From Flavobacteriaceae bacterium Ga0077528 (GTDB lineage Bacteria; Bacteroidota; Bacteroidia; Flavobacteriales; Flavobacteriaceae): 64,000 bases of DNA. Position 1 is the stretch's first letter; every line of letters begins with the position of its first letter. The DNA is taken from positions 209,543 to 273,542 of the forward strand of contig LNDX01000003.1 of NCBI GenBank assembly GCA_001464475.1, given 5' to 3'. The notes below the pieces were generated by a model. That model was not told the origin of the DNA. It was given only the letters and a program-made list of their open reading frames with translations, and ran no database searches. Position numbers and translations under genes: made by a program. Shown here in pieces: positions 8,555 through 17,862 of this stretch.

Positions 8555-10828
8555 TTAAGATTTAATAACTTTTTCTTTTTTCAATTTAGTTGTCAATGCT
8601 TTTTTAGTATTTCCTGACTGTAAATCATCAAGAACATGGATTGCCTCTTCAATATAAATATCTTTAGAAAGACTTTCATGCCATCTTTCGCGTTTTTCTT
8701 TTAGTGTTACATCGGTTTTCATCTGCTCTTCTTCATAAGGCAACGATTTAAACTTAAACGCATTTGTATAATCAGCAATTGACTTATACTTTTTATTAGT
8801 TTCCTCTAATTGCTTTTGCTCTTGCTTGAATTTGTCAATTTGCAAACTATATACATTTTCTTCATTACGCTCTTGACGCCATTTAGCATTATCATCAATC
8901 AAATTCATTTGCGGATTACTTGCAATACGTTTCTTGCTATTTTGAATAGCCAAATCATAATTAGCAGCTTTATTCCAAAGTTTGTAATCAGCAGCTTCTA
9001 TTTTATCCCAAGGCATTGCATTGTCTACGTCACGTTCACCCATTTTTAAATAAGCATAACTATCTGGCATCACAATATCACTGCTTACTCCTTCTAATTG
9101 AGTTGAACCTCCATTGATTCTGTAAAACTTTTGAGTAGTGGTTTTTAACGCACCTAAATCACCCAAAGTATTACCTCTCACAAACTGATTCAAATCGATA
9201 ACATTTTGAACGGTTCCTTTACCATAAGTTTGCTTACTTCCTATAATCACAGCACGTTTATAATCTTGCATTGCTGCAGCCAAAATCTCAGAAGCAGAAG
9301 CAGAAAACTCATTGGTCATAATAACTAATGGTCCGTCCCACTCTACTTTAGCATCTTTATCATAAAGAACTTCTCTTTTCCCTGCAGCTGATTTAATTTG
9401 TACAATTGGTCCTTGCTCAATAAACAATCCGCCAATATCAACTACTGTTTTTAAAGAACCTCCTCCATTATCTCTAACGTCAACAATAATTCCTTGAACA
9501 CCTTCACTTTTCAATCTGGCAACTTCTTGAGCAACATCTTTTCCGGCATCTCTACTGTCTTTATTTTCAAAATCGATGTAGAATTTTGGTAAATAGATAA
9601 TTCCATACTTCACACCATTTTTCTCAACTACACTAGATTTTGCATAGGTTTCTTCAATTTCAACTTCATCTCTTATAATTGAAATTACTTTAAGCGAACC
9701 ATCTGTTTTCTTAACAGTAAGACGAACTTCTGTTCCTTTTGGACCTTTTATTTTTTTAACGACGTCATCCAAACGCATTCCAACTACATCTACAGGATCG
9801 CTATCACCTTGAGCAACTTTAAGAACTACATCGCCTGCTTCTAATTCTTTTCCTCTCCAAGCTGGTCCTCCAGAAATTAATTCTGTGATTTCAGTGAAGT
9901 CATTTTTCTTTTGAAGACGTGCTCCAATTCCTTCTAATTTTCCACTCATACTAACATCAAAACGTTCTTTTTCGTCTGGTGCAAAATAAGAAGTATGTGG
10001 GTCAAATCTAGACGCGATGGCATTTACATAAACCGAAAACCAATCAGAACGATCTAATTCTTTACTTATAAAAGTGAAATTTTCATTCAATGATTTTAAA
10101 GTACTTTCTCTTGTCTCTTTTTCTAATTGCTCAAATGTTTTTGGTGCGTCATTCTCAGTTTTAGCAATACTTTCTTGAAACTTTTTCTCCAATTCAGGAG
10201 TTAGCTTATCACCCATTTTTAAACGATATTCTTTCAAACGCTCTTCTGGAGATTTATTTTTATTCTTTTGAATGTCTTCTTGAATTTTTTGTTTTTCAAC
10301 TAAAGAAGATAATGTTGAGAGCTTCACTTGTTTTCTCCAACGTTCTTTTAAATCAGAAACATTTTTAGAATAAGGTGCTTTCTCATAGTCTGTATCAATA
10401 TCTTCATTAATAGAATAATCAATAGGATTTTCTAATGCAGCTTTATAGTAGCTTTCACTTTCTTTCATTCTTTTGATAAGACGTGTATAAGTCAAATCAA
10501 AAAAAGTAAGTTGTTTGTTGTTGATTTGATCATCAATCTGTGTTTCGTATTTAGAAAACTCATCTATATCTGATTGCAAAAAGAATCTTTTTGATGGATC
10601 TAAAGCCGTGATATAATCTTTGTAAACACCTTTAGAAAAAGTATCATCTATTTGAGCCGGACTGTAATGTCCTTTTTCAATTACATACGTCAATAACTCA
10701 ATAAGCAATTTATCTTTTTCTGGATCATTTTTATCTTTTGGGATAAAACTCCATAAACCAACGGAAAGTGCTAGTACAAGAAGTACTATTTTATAATGTC
10801 TTTTCATAAATTGAACTATTGTATTCAT
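8555..10828 (-). CDS. prc: Carboxy-terminal processing (tail-specific) protease, S41 family
   Basis: Periplasmic serine protease of the Prc/Tsp type, which trims or degrades envelope proteins from their C-termini. The protein has 757 residues. The N-terminal ~25 contain an export/anchor segment, a helical region follows, then a PDZ domain (about 290-380, with LEGIGARL and GDVVLKV), then the S41 protease core. SASAS places the nucleophile at Ser511 and YGKGTVQ the general-base Lys537; the gap is one residue longer than in E. coli Tsp. The C-terminal ~150 residues form the Tsp-like helical tail. Transcribed alone, divergent from surE. The symbol follows homology to Tsp, not shown function. Confidence 0.92.
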   Translation of the reverse strand: MNTIVQFMKRHYKIVLLVLALSVGLWSFIPKDKNDPEKDKLLIELLTYVIEKGHYSPAQIDDTFSKGVYKDYITALDPSKRFFLQSDIDEFSKYETQIDDQINNKQLTFFDLTYTRLIKRMKESESYYKAALENPIDYSINEDIDTDYEKAPYSKNVSDLKERWRKQVKLSTLSSLVEKQKIQEDIQKNKNKSPEERLKEYRLKMGDKLTPELEKKFQESIAKTENDAPKTFEQLEKETRESTLKSLNENFTFISKELDRSDWFSVYVNAIASRFDPHTSYFAPDEKERFDVSMSGKLEGIGARLQKKNDFTEITELISGGPAWRGKELEAGDVVLKVAQGDSDPVDVVGMRLDDVVKKIKGPKGTEVRLTVKKTDGSLKVISIIRDEVEIEETYAKSSVVEKNGVKYGIIYLPKFYIDFENKDSRDAGKDVAQEVARLKSEGVQGIIVDVRDNGGGSLKTVVDIGGLFIEQGPIVQIKSAAGKREVLYDKDAKVEWDGPLVIMTNEFSASASEILAAAMQDYKRAVIIGSKQTYGKGTVQNVIDLNQFVRGNTLGDLGALKTTTQKFYRINGGSTQLEGVSSDIVMPDSYAYLKMGERDVDNAMPWDKIEAADYKLWNKAANYDLAIQNSKKRIASNPQMNLIDDNAKWRQERNEENVYSLQIDKFKQEQKQLEETNKKYKSIADYTNAFKFKSLPYEEEQMKTDVTLKEKRERWHESLSKDIYIEEAIHVLDDLQSGNTKKALTTKLKKEKVIKS

Positions 10829-10912
10829 TAATTTTTCTACTAAATTACATAAAAAACTATGCCATTAAATTGTGATATCGCATAATTTTTTGTTAAAACC
10901 ATTGCTATGGCT

Positions 10913-10920
10913 CAAAGTTA
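10913..10920 (-). promoter_or_regulatory. Candidate -7 element for the Prc-type protease gene
   Basis: On the minus strand this reads TAACTTTG, a full match to TAnnTTTG, 85 bases before the protease ATG. I see no TTG at the expected -33 spacing. It lies back to back with the surE promoter candidate. Confidence 0.4.
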
Positions 10921-10926
10921 TAAAAT

Positions 10927-10961
10927 TTGTAATGGAATAAGTCTTAAAATAATTACTTTTG
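10927..10961 (+). promoter_or_regulatory. Candidate promoter for surE operon
   Basis: TTG at 10927-10929 and TACTTTTG at 10954-10961, 24 bases apart, one base beyond the usual 17-23 window. The -7 element is a full match to TAnnTTTG and lies 20 bases before the surE ATG, which would give a very short leader. Confidence 0.5.
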
Positions 10962-10980
10962 TTACACAAATAAAATTCAA

Positions 10981-11751
10981 ATGTCTAAAAAACCTTTAAT
11001 TCTAATAACCAACGACGATAGTATTTCTGCACCAGGAATTCGAACATTAATAGCAGTTATGTCTGAAATTGGAGAAGTTGTTGTGGTTGCGCCTGATAGT
11101 CCGCAAAGTGCTATGGGGCATGCTATTACTATCAACAACACCTTGCATTTGAATAAAATTTCTGCAGAAAATGCTGAGATTTTGGAATACAGTTGTTCTG
11201 GAACTCCTGTAGATTGTGTGAAAATGGCTGTAAATGAAATCCTGAAAAGGAAACCTGATTTATGTGTTTCCGGAATCAATCACGGTTCTAATTCTTCCAT
11301 AAATGTAATTTATTCAGGGACAATGAGTGCTGCTGTTGAAGCCGGAATTGAAGGAATTCCTGCCATTGGATTTTCACTTTTAGATTATAATTGGAATGCC
11401 GATTTTGAACAAATCAAACCTTTTGTAAAGAAAATTGCACTGCAAGTTTTAGAACATGGTTTACCTGATGGAACGGTTTTGAATGTCAATTTTCCTAAAT
11501 TAAAAACAGATGAAATAAAAGGAATTAAGATTTGTCGTCAAGCGAAAGCTATGTGGCAAGAAAAATTCGATAAACGAGTAACACCTTTTGGAAAAGAATA
11601 TTACTGGTTAACTGGCGAATTCATTAATCAAGATAAAGGAGAAGATACTGACGAATTTGCTTTGGCAAACGGCTACATTTCTATTGTTCCAGTTCAATTT
11701 GATTTGACAGCTCATCATGCCATTCAAACATTAAATACTTGGGATTTATAA
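10981..11751 (+). CDS. surE: SurE, 5'/3'-nucleotidase
   Basis: SurE is a metal-dependent phosphatase that removes phosphate from nucleoside 5'- and 3'-monophosphates and is linked to stationary-phase survival. The protein has 256 residues, normal for the family. The N-terminal metal site reads TNDDS at 10-14 (Asp12, Asp13). The SGTPVDCV and VSGINHGSNSS segments are further family signatures and contribute the Asn metal ligand. It is probably the first gene of an operon: the small membrane protein follows after 24 bases and lpxB 5 bases after that. The surE-lpxB pairing is common in flavobacteria. Confidence 0.95.
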   Translation: MSKKPLILITNDDSISAPGIRTLIAVMSEIGEVVVVAPDSPQSAMGHAITINNTLHLNKISAENAEILEYSCSGTPVDCVKMAVNEILKRKPDLCVSGINHGSNSSINVIYSGTMSAAVEAGIEGIPAIGFSLLDYNWNADFEQIKPFVKKIALQVLEHGLPDGTVLNVNFPKLKTDEIKGIKICRQAKAMWQEKFDKRVTPFGKEYYWLTGEFINQDKGEDTDEFALANGYISIVPVQFDLTAHHAIQTLNTWDL

Positions 11752-11775
11752 TTTTAGATAAAAAATATTATTAAA

Positions 11776-12048
11776 ATGAAGAAAACAGATTTACTTATCG
11801 GATTTTTTATTGGGTTGGTTGCTACATTTATAGGTTCTTATTTATTTTTAAAAACCCAAACCGAGTATGATTTAATAGAAGATTTTTCCATATTAAAAAC
11901 TGAAGGATTACTTGGAAAAGTTGTGGCGCTTGGAGCTGTTTTAAACATAATAATTTTCTTCATTTTGTTAAAAAAGAATAAAGAATTTATGGCAAGAGGT
12001 GTTGTAATGGCAACAATAATTTTAGCAATAACCACAATGTTCTTATAG
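11776..12048 (+). CDS. Small membrane protein, unknown function
   Basis: A 90-residue protein with three predicted membrane helices (about 7-26, 49-65 and 73-90) and short charged loops. I do not recognise a named family. It lies between surE and lpxB with spacings of 24 and 5 bases, so it is almost certainly co-transcribed, and it may belong to lipid A or inner-membrane physiology by context only. The start ATG has a plausible leader, and codon use matches its neighbours. Confidence 0.8.
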   Translation: MKKTDLLIGFFIGLVATFIGSYLFLKTQTEYDLIEDFSILKTEGLLGKVVALGAVLNIIIFFILLKKNKEFMARGVVMATIILAITTMFL

Positions 12049-12053
12049 TTTAT

Positions 12054-13166
12054 ATGAAATATTATATCATTGCTGGAGAAGCATCAGGCGATTTACATGG
12101 TTCCAATTTGATGAAAGCATTGTATAAAGAAGATACAAATGCTGACATCCGATTTTGGGGTGGCGATTTGATGCAAAATGTAGGCGGAACTTTAGTAAAG
12201 CACTATCGTGAACTAGCTTTCATGGGATTTGCTGAAGTGGTTATGAATCTAAAAACCATTTTAAACAACATCAAAATTTGTAAATCAGACATTGAAAAAT
12301 TCAACCCAGATGTGATAATTTTTATTGATTATCCTGGTTTTAATATGCGCATTGCAAAATGGGCAAAAGAACGAGGTATAAAAACACACTATTATATTTC
12401 ACCACAAATTTGGGCATGGAAAGAAAGTAGAATCAAAGACATCAAACGTGATTTTGATAAACTTTATGTCATTCTTCCATTTGAAAAAGATTTTTATGAA
12501 GTAAAACATAATTTTCCGGTAGAATTTGTTGGTCATCCGTTAATCGATGCTATTCATAATCGAACTGTTATTGATTCTGAATCTTTTCGAAAAGAACATA
12601 AATTAGACAACAAACCGATTATAGCCATTTTACCAGGAAGTAGAAAACAAGAAATTTCTAAAATGCTTTCGGTAATGCTGAGCGTAGTTGATGATTTTCC
12701 AGAGTATCAATTTGTGATTGCTGGCGCTCCAAGTCAGGAATATTCTTTTTATGAAACATTTTTAAACAATAAAAACATCAAGTTTATTTCAAATAAAACT
12801 TATGATTTATTAAGTAATTCTTATGCAGCTTTAGTTACCTCTGGAACGGCTACTTTAGAAACGGCTCTTTTCAAAGTCCCAGAAGTGGTTTGCTACAAAG
12901 GTGGTTGGATTTCTTATCAGATTGCAAAACGAATTATTACTTTAAAATATATTTCGTTGGTAAATTTAATAATGGATGAAGAAGTAGTAACTGAATTGAT
13001 TCAAGAAGAATGCAATCCAAAAAGAATTAAATCTGAATTGACTAAAATTCTTGATGAAAATCACAGAAAACAGTTACTTAAAAAGTATGATGATTTAGAA
13101 CAAAAACTGGGCGGAATTGGAGCAAGCGAAAAAACGGCTCATTTGATAGTTAGCGCTTTAAAATAA
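12054..13166 (+). CDS. lpxB: Lipid-A-disaccharide synthase LpxB
   Basis: Peripheral inner-membrane glycosyltransferase (family GT19) that joins UDP-2,3-diacylglucosamine and lipid X to give the lipid A disaccharide 1-phosphate. The protein has 370 residues, as usual. GEASGD at 8-13 is the family's N-terminal signature, and PQIWAWKESRI near 117, FVGHPLID near 160 and LPGSRKQEI near 197 are further hallmarks. It starts 5 bases after the small membrane protein gene, in the surE operon. It supports a Gram-negative outer membrane with lipid A, consistent with lptC at 29476. Very secure. Confidence 0.96.
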   Translation: MKYYIIAGEASGDLHGSNLMKALYKEDTNADIRFWGGDLMQNVGGTLVKHYRELAFMGFAEVVMNLKTILNNIKICKSDIEKFNPDVIIFIDYPGFNMRIAKWAKERGIKTHYYISPQIWAWKESRIKDIKRDFDKLYVILPFEKDFYEVKHNFPVEFVGHPLIDAIHNRTVIDSESFRKEHKLDNKPIIAILPGSRKQEISKMLSVMLSVVDDFPEYQFVIAGAPSQEYSFYETFLNNKNIKFISNKTYDLLSNSYAALVTSGTATLETALFKVPEVVCYKGGWISYQIAKRIITLKYISLVNLIMDEEVVTELIQEECNPKRIKSELTKILDENHRKQLLKKYDDLEQKLGGIGASEKTAHLIVSALK

Positions 13167-13210
13167 TATTAGCCTCTTTTTATCGTTAAAAATAATAAAG
13201 CCCTATTGTT

Positions 13211-13678
13211 TTGAAAAAAATCCTACTACTTTTCACACTACTCATTTTGGTTTCTTCTTGTAAAACAAGTTCGTCGACTACTAGTTCAAACAATAAATTA
13301 GCAGAAAAAATTATAGATGATGCAACAAGTAAAATTGGTTCTCCTTATCGTTTTGGTGGAACTACAAATGCTGGCTACGATTGTTCTGGATTAGTATTTA
13401 CATCTTTTAAAAAATATGATTTATCACTTCCTAGAACTTCAAAAGAAATGGCTAAAGAAGGAAAAATTATTACTAAAAGTAACGCTCAAAAAGGCGATTT
13501 AATTTTCTTCAAAACTGGCGGTTCTAGTCAAATTAATCATGTTGGATTAATTGTAGATGTTAATCGCGATGATATAAAATTTGTTCATTCTTCTACCAAA
13601 AAAGGTGTAATCATTTCTTCAATAACCGAAGATTATTACAGAAAATCCTTTGTTCAAATTAATCGAATTTTAGAATAA
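13211..13678 (+). CDS. NlpC/P60 (C40) peptidase lipoprotein
   Basis: Small cysteine peptidase of the NlpC/P60 type, which normally cuts peptide cross-links or stems in peptidoglycan. The protein has 155 residues. The start is TTG at 13211, the only in-frame start that gives a complete lipoprotein signal (LLILVSSC, Cys17); no ATG serves. The C40 triad is visible: Cys58 in YDCSG, His110 in NHVGL and a third polar residue at His126. A Ser/Thr-rich linker follows the lipid anchor. It lies 44 bases after lpxB and 45 before comEC on the same strand. Secreted wall hydrolase is the likely role; the exact bond cut is unknown. Confidence 0.9.
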   Translation: MKKILLLFTLLILVSSCKTSSSTTSSNNKLAEKIIDDATSKIGSPYRFGGTTNAGYDCSGLVFTSFKKYDLSLPRTSKEMAKEGKIITKSNAQKGDLIFFKTGGSSQINHVGLIVDVNRDDIKFVHSSTKKGVIISSITEDYYRKSFVQINRILE

Positions 13679-13723
13679 TTATTTTTTTTGTAGGAATATA
13701 CTTTTTTGCATACTTTTATAGAA

Positions 13724-15757
13724 ATGAAAGTATTACAATTCCCATTAGTAAGAATAACGCTTTGTTTTGTGCTTGGAATAATTTTTTCTCAAATCACAAA
13801 ACCTAATTTATTATTGCTTTTTATAGCTCTATTACTTTGCATTTTTTCTTTGATTTTTTTCTATTTCAAAAATAAAAACGACTTAATTCAAAAACCTTTA
13901 TTTGGATTTGTAGCACTTTTTACTTCTTTCCTAATCGGAATGATTAATTTGAGTATTAGTAATCAAACGTTGAATAAGAATCATTATTTACATCAAGTAA
14001 AAGAAACAGAAAATGAAATTTCTACAGAACTAATTATCAAAGAAAAACTAAAAAACACTTTGAATAATGATCGTTATGTTACCGAAATGATTCAATTGAA
14101 TGGTAAAAAAAGTTACGGTAAAATAATTTTAAATATCAGAAAAGATAGTGTGCTTCCCACTATAGAAATTGGTTCTCATTTAATGGTTAATGGTTCTTTC
14201 TACAAAAACAGAAAACCAAACAATCCCAATCAATTTGACTATGGAAAGTACCTTGAAAATCAGCAAATCTATGCTCAGATTTATGCCGATGTGACCGATA
14301 TCAAAATCAATCCAATTGTAGATAAAAGCATTTCTTATTATGCAAGTAAACTTCGAAATAGGATTATACAAAATCTAGAAAAAAATAATTTTAACAAAAC
14401 CGAATTAAGTGTTGTTATCGCCTTAATTCTTGGTCAACAACAAGATATTTCTCAAGAAGTAATTCGTGATTATCAATATGCTGGAGCCGTTCATGTTTTA
14501 TCAGTTTCAGGTTTGCATGTTGGATGTATTTTATTATTCGTAACCTTTTTACTAACTCCAATTCCAAATACAAAAAGAGGGTCAATTATTAAATTAGTTC
14601 TTGTCATTCTATCACTTTGGACTTTTGGAATATTAGCAGGACTTGCACCATCTGTTGTTCGTTCGGTAACAATGTTTTCGTTTGTAGCTGTTGGAATGTT
14701 TTTAAGACGAAGCATCAATATTTATAACACATTGCTGGTTTCTGCTTTGTTAATCTTATTAGTAAAACCTTCTTTTCTTTTTGATATTGGATTCCAATTA
14801 AGTTATGTTGCTTTATTTTTTATTGTTTGGCTACAACCGCTCTTAACTTCCATTTGGACACCTAAAAACAAAATCATCAACTATTTTTGGGACATAATTA
14901 CTGTTTCATTTGCCGCTCAGATTGGAACATTTCCTCTAAGTATCTACTATTTTCATCAATTTCCAGGATTATTTTTTATTACTAATATTGTAATTCTTCC
15001 GGGTTTGAGTGTAATTCTTGGCATTGGAGTTATTGTAATGATTCTTGCTGTATTCAATGTTGTATGGATTCCGATGATGAAACTGTTAGAATGGAGCATT
15101 TGGTTACTGAACAAGATTATTTCTTGGGTAGCATCGTTTGAAAATTTTATATTTAAAGATTTGTCACTCAACTCCTACATGATGTGGTGTTGGTATTTAG
15201 TCATCATCGGAATAATTCTTTGGTTCAAAAAACCCACTTTCAAGAAATTGGCATTTAGTATGATTGCCATTATTGGATTACAACTTGTTACAATTTATGC
15301 AAAATATGACAGTCAGAAGAACAGTGAATTTATCGTTTTTAGCAAAAAGAAAGTAACTATAATTACAGAAAGACAAGGAAATAAAGTTACGCTTTATAGT
15401 AACGATAGCATTCTAAAAACAACTGACGACAATCTTGCTTTAAAATCTTATTTAGTTGCCAATTTTTGTGAGATTGAAAAGAAAAAAGCTTTGTCAAACT
15501 TGTTTTATTTCAAAGACAAGAAAATTCTTTTAATAGATAGTAGTGCCGTTTTTATTGAAGAAGAAAAACCAGATATTCTATTACTTACAAATTCGCCAAA
15601 AGTAAATCTAGAGCGTATCTTTCAATCATGGAAACCTCAACAAGTTGTTGTCGATGCTACCAATTATAAAACCTATATCAAAGTGTGGCGAGAAACTTGT
15701 AGAAAAGAAAAAATCCCTTTTCATGATACATCAGAAAAGGGATTCTATAAATTATAA
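13724..15757 (+). CDS. comEC: ComEC/Rec2-family membrane protein
   Basis: Homologue of ComEC, the inner-membrane channel that carries single-stranded DNA into the cytoplasm in transformation. I chose the ATG at 13724 (677 residues); an in-frame TTG at 13706 would add six residues. Two N-terminal helices are followed by a soluble OB-like domain (about 65-215), then the polytopic competence domain with the signature GAVHVLSVSGLHVG. The C-terminal ~150 residues look like the ComEC beta-lactamase-like domain in outline (EKPDILLLTNSP, then a KP...VVVD segment), but I find no HxHxDH metal motif. The gene ends exactly where the convergent thioredoxin-like gene ends. Transformation ability is not proven by this gene. 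Confidence 0.9.
   Translation: MKVLQFPLVRITLCFVLGIIFSQITKPNLLLLFIALLLCIFSLIFFYFKNKNDLIQKPLFGFVALFTSFLIGMINLSISNQTLNKNHYLHQVKETENEISTELIIKEKLKNTLNNDRYVTEMIQLNGKKSYGKIILNIRKDSVLPTIEIGSHLMVNGSFYKNRKPNNPNQFDYGKYLENQQIYAQIYADVTDIKINPIVDKSISYYASKLRNRIIQNLEKNNFNKTELSVVIALILGQQQDISQEVIRDYQYAGAVHVLSVSGLHVGCILLFVTFLLTPIPNTKRGSIIKLVLVILSLWTFGILAGLAPSVVRSVTMFSFVAVGMFLRRSINIYNTLLVSALLILLVKPSFLFDIGFQLSYVALFFIVWLQPLLTSIWTPKNKIINYFWDIITVSFAAQIGTFPLSIYYFHQFPGLFFITNIVILPGLSVILGIGVIVMILAVFNVVWIPMMKLLEWSIWLLNKIISWVASFENFIFKDLSLNSYMMWCWYLVIIGIILWFKKPTFKKLAFSMIAIIGLQLVTIYAKYDSQKNSEFIVFSKKKVTIITERQGNKVTLYSNDSILKTTDDNLALKSYLVANFCEIEKKKALSNLFYFKDKKILLIDSSAVFIEEEKPDILLLTNSPKVNLERIFQSWKPQQVVVDATNYKTYIKVWRETCRKEKIPFHDTSEKGFYKL
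15712..15744 (-). terminator. Minus-strand terminator nested in the 3' end of comEC
   Basis: AATCCCTTTTC at 15712-15722 pairs perfectly with GAAAAGGGATT at 15734-15744. Read on the minus strand, the hairpin is followed by a T-rich tract (TTTTCTTTTC), the form of an intrinsic terminator for the thioredoxin-like gene ending at 15758. On the plus strand no T-run follows. It lies within the last codons of comEC. Confidence 0.7.
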
Positions 15758-16300
15758 CTAAGCTTTTTTCTTAGTTGCTTTTTTCTTTTTGGTAGCTTTT
15801 TTTGCAGTTTTTTGTTCTTCTTCTGTGTAAGGAACAAACTTAGCAACCATTTTATTGGCTCCATCTAACCATACTGTTGGTCCACCAGCTACATAACCAG
15901 TTTCACCTAGAAGCTCAAAACTAGTTTTACCATCAACCGGTGCACCAGCTTTTGCAATTCTAACTGAAGGATATCCTCGTATTGCAAAAAATTGTTGCAA
16001 TTGACTATTTTGAATTTTTAAAGCATCTGATTGTGGAGTTCTCCTTGGAAAATCAAGCTCTACTAAAACCACATTTTCTTTTGCCCATGCGATAAACTCA
16101 GGTGTTTTAAAAACCTCATTTTGCAAACGAATACACCATCCGCACCAGTCACTTCCTGTAAAAAACAAGAATAATGGTTTGTTTTCAGTTTTTGAAACTG
16201 CAATGGCTTCATCGATATTAGTATGCCAAGTTAATTTCTCTTGGGCTTGAATTGTCATTGAGGAAACGACAAGTAATAATGTTATAAATAATTTCTTCAT
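15758..16300 (-). CDS. Exported thioredoxin-like protein with Lys-rich tail
   Basis: A 180-residue thioredoxin-fold protein. Residues 1-19 form a signal peptide (ending IQAQ), so it acts in the periplasm. The redox motif is WCGWC with Cys53 and Cys56, in the context FTGSDWCGWC typical of thioredoxin family members exported by Bacteroidota. A cis-Pro region (RGYPS) follows near residue 110. The C-terminus (about 163-180) is a Lys/Ala-rich tail (KKATKKKKATKKKA), unusual for the fold and probably disordered. It lies 48 bases downstream of the POT gene at 16349 on the same strand. Likely a disulphide reductase or isomerase; its partner is unknown. Confidence 0.88.
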   Translation of the reverse strand: MKKLFITLLLVVSSMTIQAQEKLTWHTNIDEAIAVSKTENKPLFLFFTGSDWCGWCIRLQNEVFKTPEFIAWAKENVVLVELDFPRRTPQSDALKIQNSQLQQFFAIRGYPSVRIAKAGAPVDGKTSFELLGETGYVAGGPTVWLDGANKMVAKFVPYTEEEQKTAKKATKKKKATKKKA

Positions 16301-16348
16301 TTCTTTTTTTTTACAAATATATTCAAAAATAGTACCAAAAAATGTCGG

Positions 16349-17860
16349 CTACTTTACTTCTTGCATTAGTTTTTTAATTAATGGCGAAATTGCTATTAAA
16401 AGTATTCCTGCAACTAAAGCGTAAATTGCTAATTGTTGATAGCCATCTGCATAGGTATTTAACTTTTCTAAATTAGTTGCATCTTTGGAAGCTTCTGCAA
16501 TATTTGCTCCAAGTAAACCTGCAAAATACTGTCCATAAGCAGATGCTAAAAACCACATTCCCATAATTACTGCTTGAAGTTTTTGTGGTGATAATTTCGT
16601 CATAGCACTCATTCCAATTGGAGATAAACATAATTCACCAAAAGTGATGACAAACCAACCAAAAGTGAATAAATTTAGAGATGTTTTTCCATCAGCACCT
16701 GCAAAAAACTTTGTGTAATAAAACACCCAAAAACCACCTGCTAAGAATAGAAAACCTAATCCAAACTTAACAACAGTATTGGGTTCAATTTTTCTTTTTG
16801 CCATCCAAATCCATAAAACGCCAAGTAAAGCTGCAAAAACAATTACAAAAAATGCTCCTGATGAATTATTTACTCCATTAGGATCAAGTTCAATACCTAA
16901 CAAATTAGTATTCAAATTATTTGCTGCAAATAAACTTAAAGAACCTCCACTTTGCTCGTAAAACGCCCAAAAGAAAATGGAAAAAATAATAAATACTAAT
17001 GCTGCTATAAGTTTTTTGTTTTCAGCTATCGAAAAATTTCGCATTTCATAAAATAAATACAGAATAGAAACTGGTCCAATTATCATCATGAAATAATCTG
17101 TATAAACGGTGTTGGCAACCATTAATATTATGATTGGAATTAAAATTAACGACCCAATATAAGTTGCAATTTCATATATTTTTCTTTTAGAATTCTCAAT
17201 ATTTTTAAGTGGAGATAATCCTATTTCGCCCAAACTTTTTTGTGTCTGTGTAAAAGTTAATAAACTAATAACCATAACTATTGCTGCAAAACCAAAGGCG
17301 TAATTCCAACGCAGATTTTCGGGTACAAACCCATGCCAAAGTGTGCCGTTAGCAACTGCAATGCAAACATATCCGCCAAGTAATGCTCCTAAATTAATTC
17401 CGGCATAGAAAAGAGAAAAACCTGCATCACGTCTAATATCATTATCTTTATACAGTTGACCAACCATTGATGAAATATTTGGTTTGAAAAAACCTGTTCC
17501 AACAATTGTAAAACCAATTCCTGTAAAAAATAAATCTTTTGGGCTAAATGCTAATATTACACTTCCAACAATCATCAAAATTCCACCCCAAAAAAGCGAT
17601 TTTCTCAATCCAAGGATTTTATCGGCAAACAATCCACCAATAAAAGTAAAAGCATAAACCCATGCTTGAGTTGCTCCATACTGAAGATTAGCAGTGGTTT
17701 CATCCATTTTTAGTTGACTAACCATAAACACTGCTAACATTCCTCTCATTCCATAGAAACTAAAGCGTTCCCACATTTCAGAGAAAAACAAATACCATAA
17801 TTGTTTTGGATATTTTCCTTTAAAGTCTTGAATTTGTTCTATTGACTGATTGATCTCCAT
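16349..17860 (-). CDS. POT-family proton-dependent peptide transporter (copy 1)
   Basis: Inner-membrane proton-coupled importer of di- and tripeptides. The protein has 503 residues with about 12-14 predicted helices. The proton-coupling motif ExxERF is at 28-33 (EMWERF, followed by SFYG), and FYAGINLGALLG near 155 is the PTR2 signature. The gene starts 2 bases after the stop of the second POT gene, so translation is probably coupled. It is the most downstream of three tandem POT genes behind a dipeptidyl peptidase. Substrate range cannot be read from the sequence. Confidence 0.93.
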   Translation of the reverse strand: MEINQSIEQIQDFKGKYPKQLWYLFFSEMWERFSFYGMRGMLAVFMVSQLKMDETTANLQYGATQAWVYAFTFIGGLFADKILGLRKSLFWGGILMIVGSVILAFSPKDLFFTGIGFTIVGTGFFKPNISSMVGQLYKDNDIRRDAGFSLFYAGINLGALLGGYVCIAVANGTLWHGFVPENLRWNYAFGFAAIVMVISLLTFTQTQKSLGEIGLSPLKNIENSKRKIYEIATYIGSLILIPIIILMVANTVYTDYFMMIIGPVSILYLFYEMRNFSIAENKKLIAALVFIIFSIFFWAFYEQSGGSLSLFAANNLNTNLLGIELDPNGVNNSSGAFFVIVFAALLGVLWIWMAKRKIEPNTVVKFGLGFLFLAGGFWVFYYTKFFAGADGKTSLNLFTFGWFVITFGELCLSPIGMSAMTKLSPQKLQAVIMGMWFLASAYGQYFAGLLGANIAEASKDATNLEKLNTYADGYQQLAIYALVAGILLIAISPLIKKLMQEVK

Positions 17861-17862
17861 AA

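Noticed and set aside
13706..13723. TTG as comEC start
   Set aside because: ATG at 13724 precedes the first membrane helix directly and is the more likely start.
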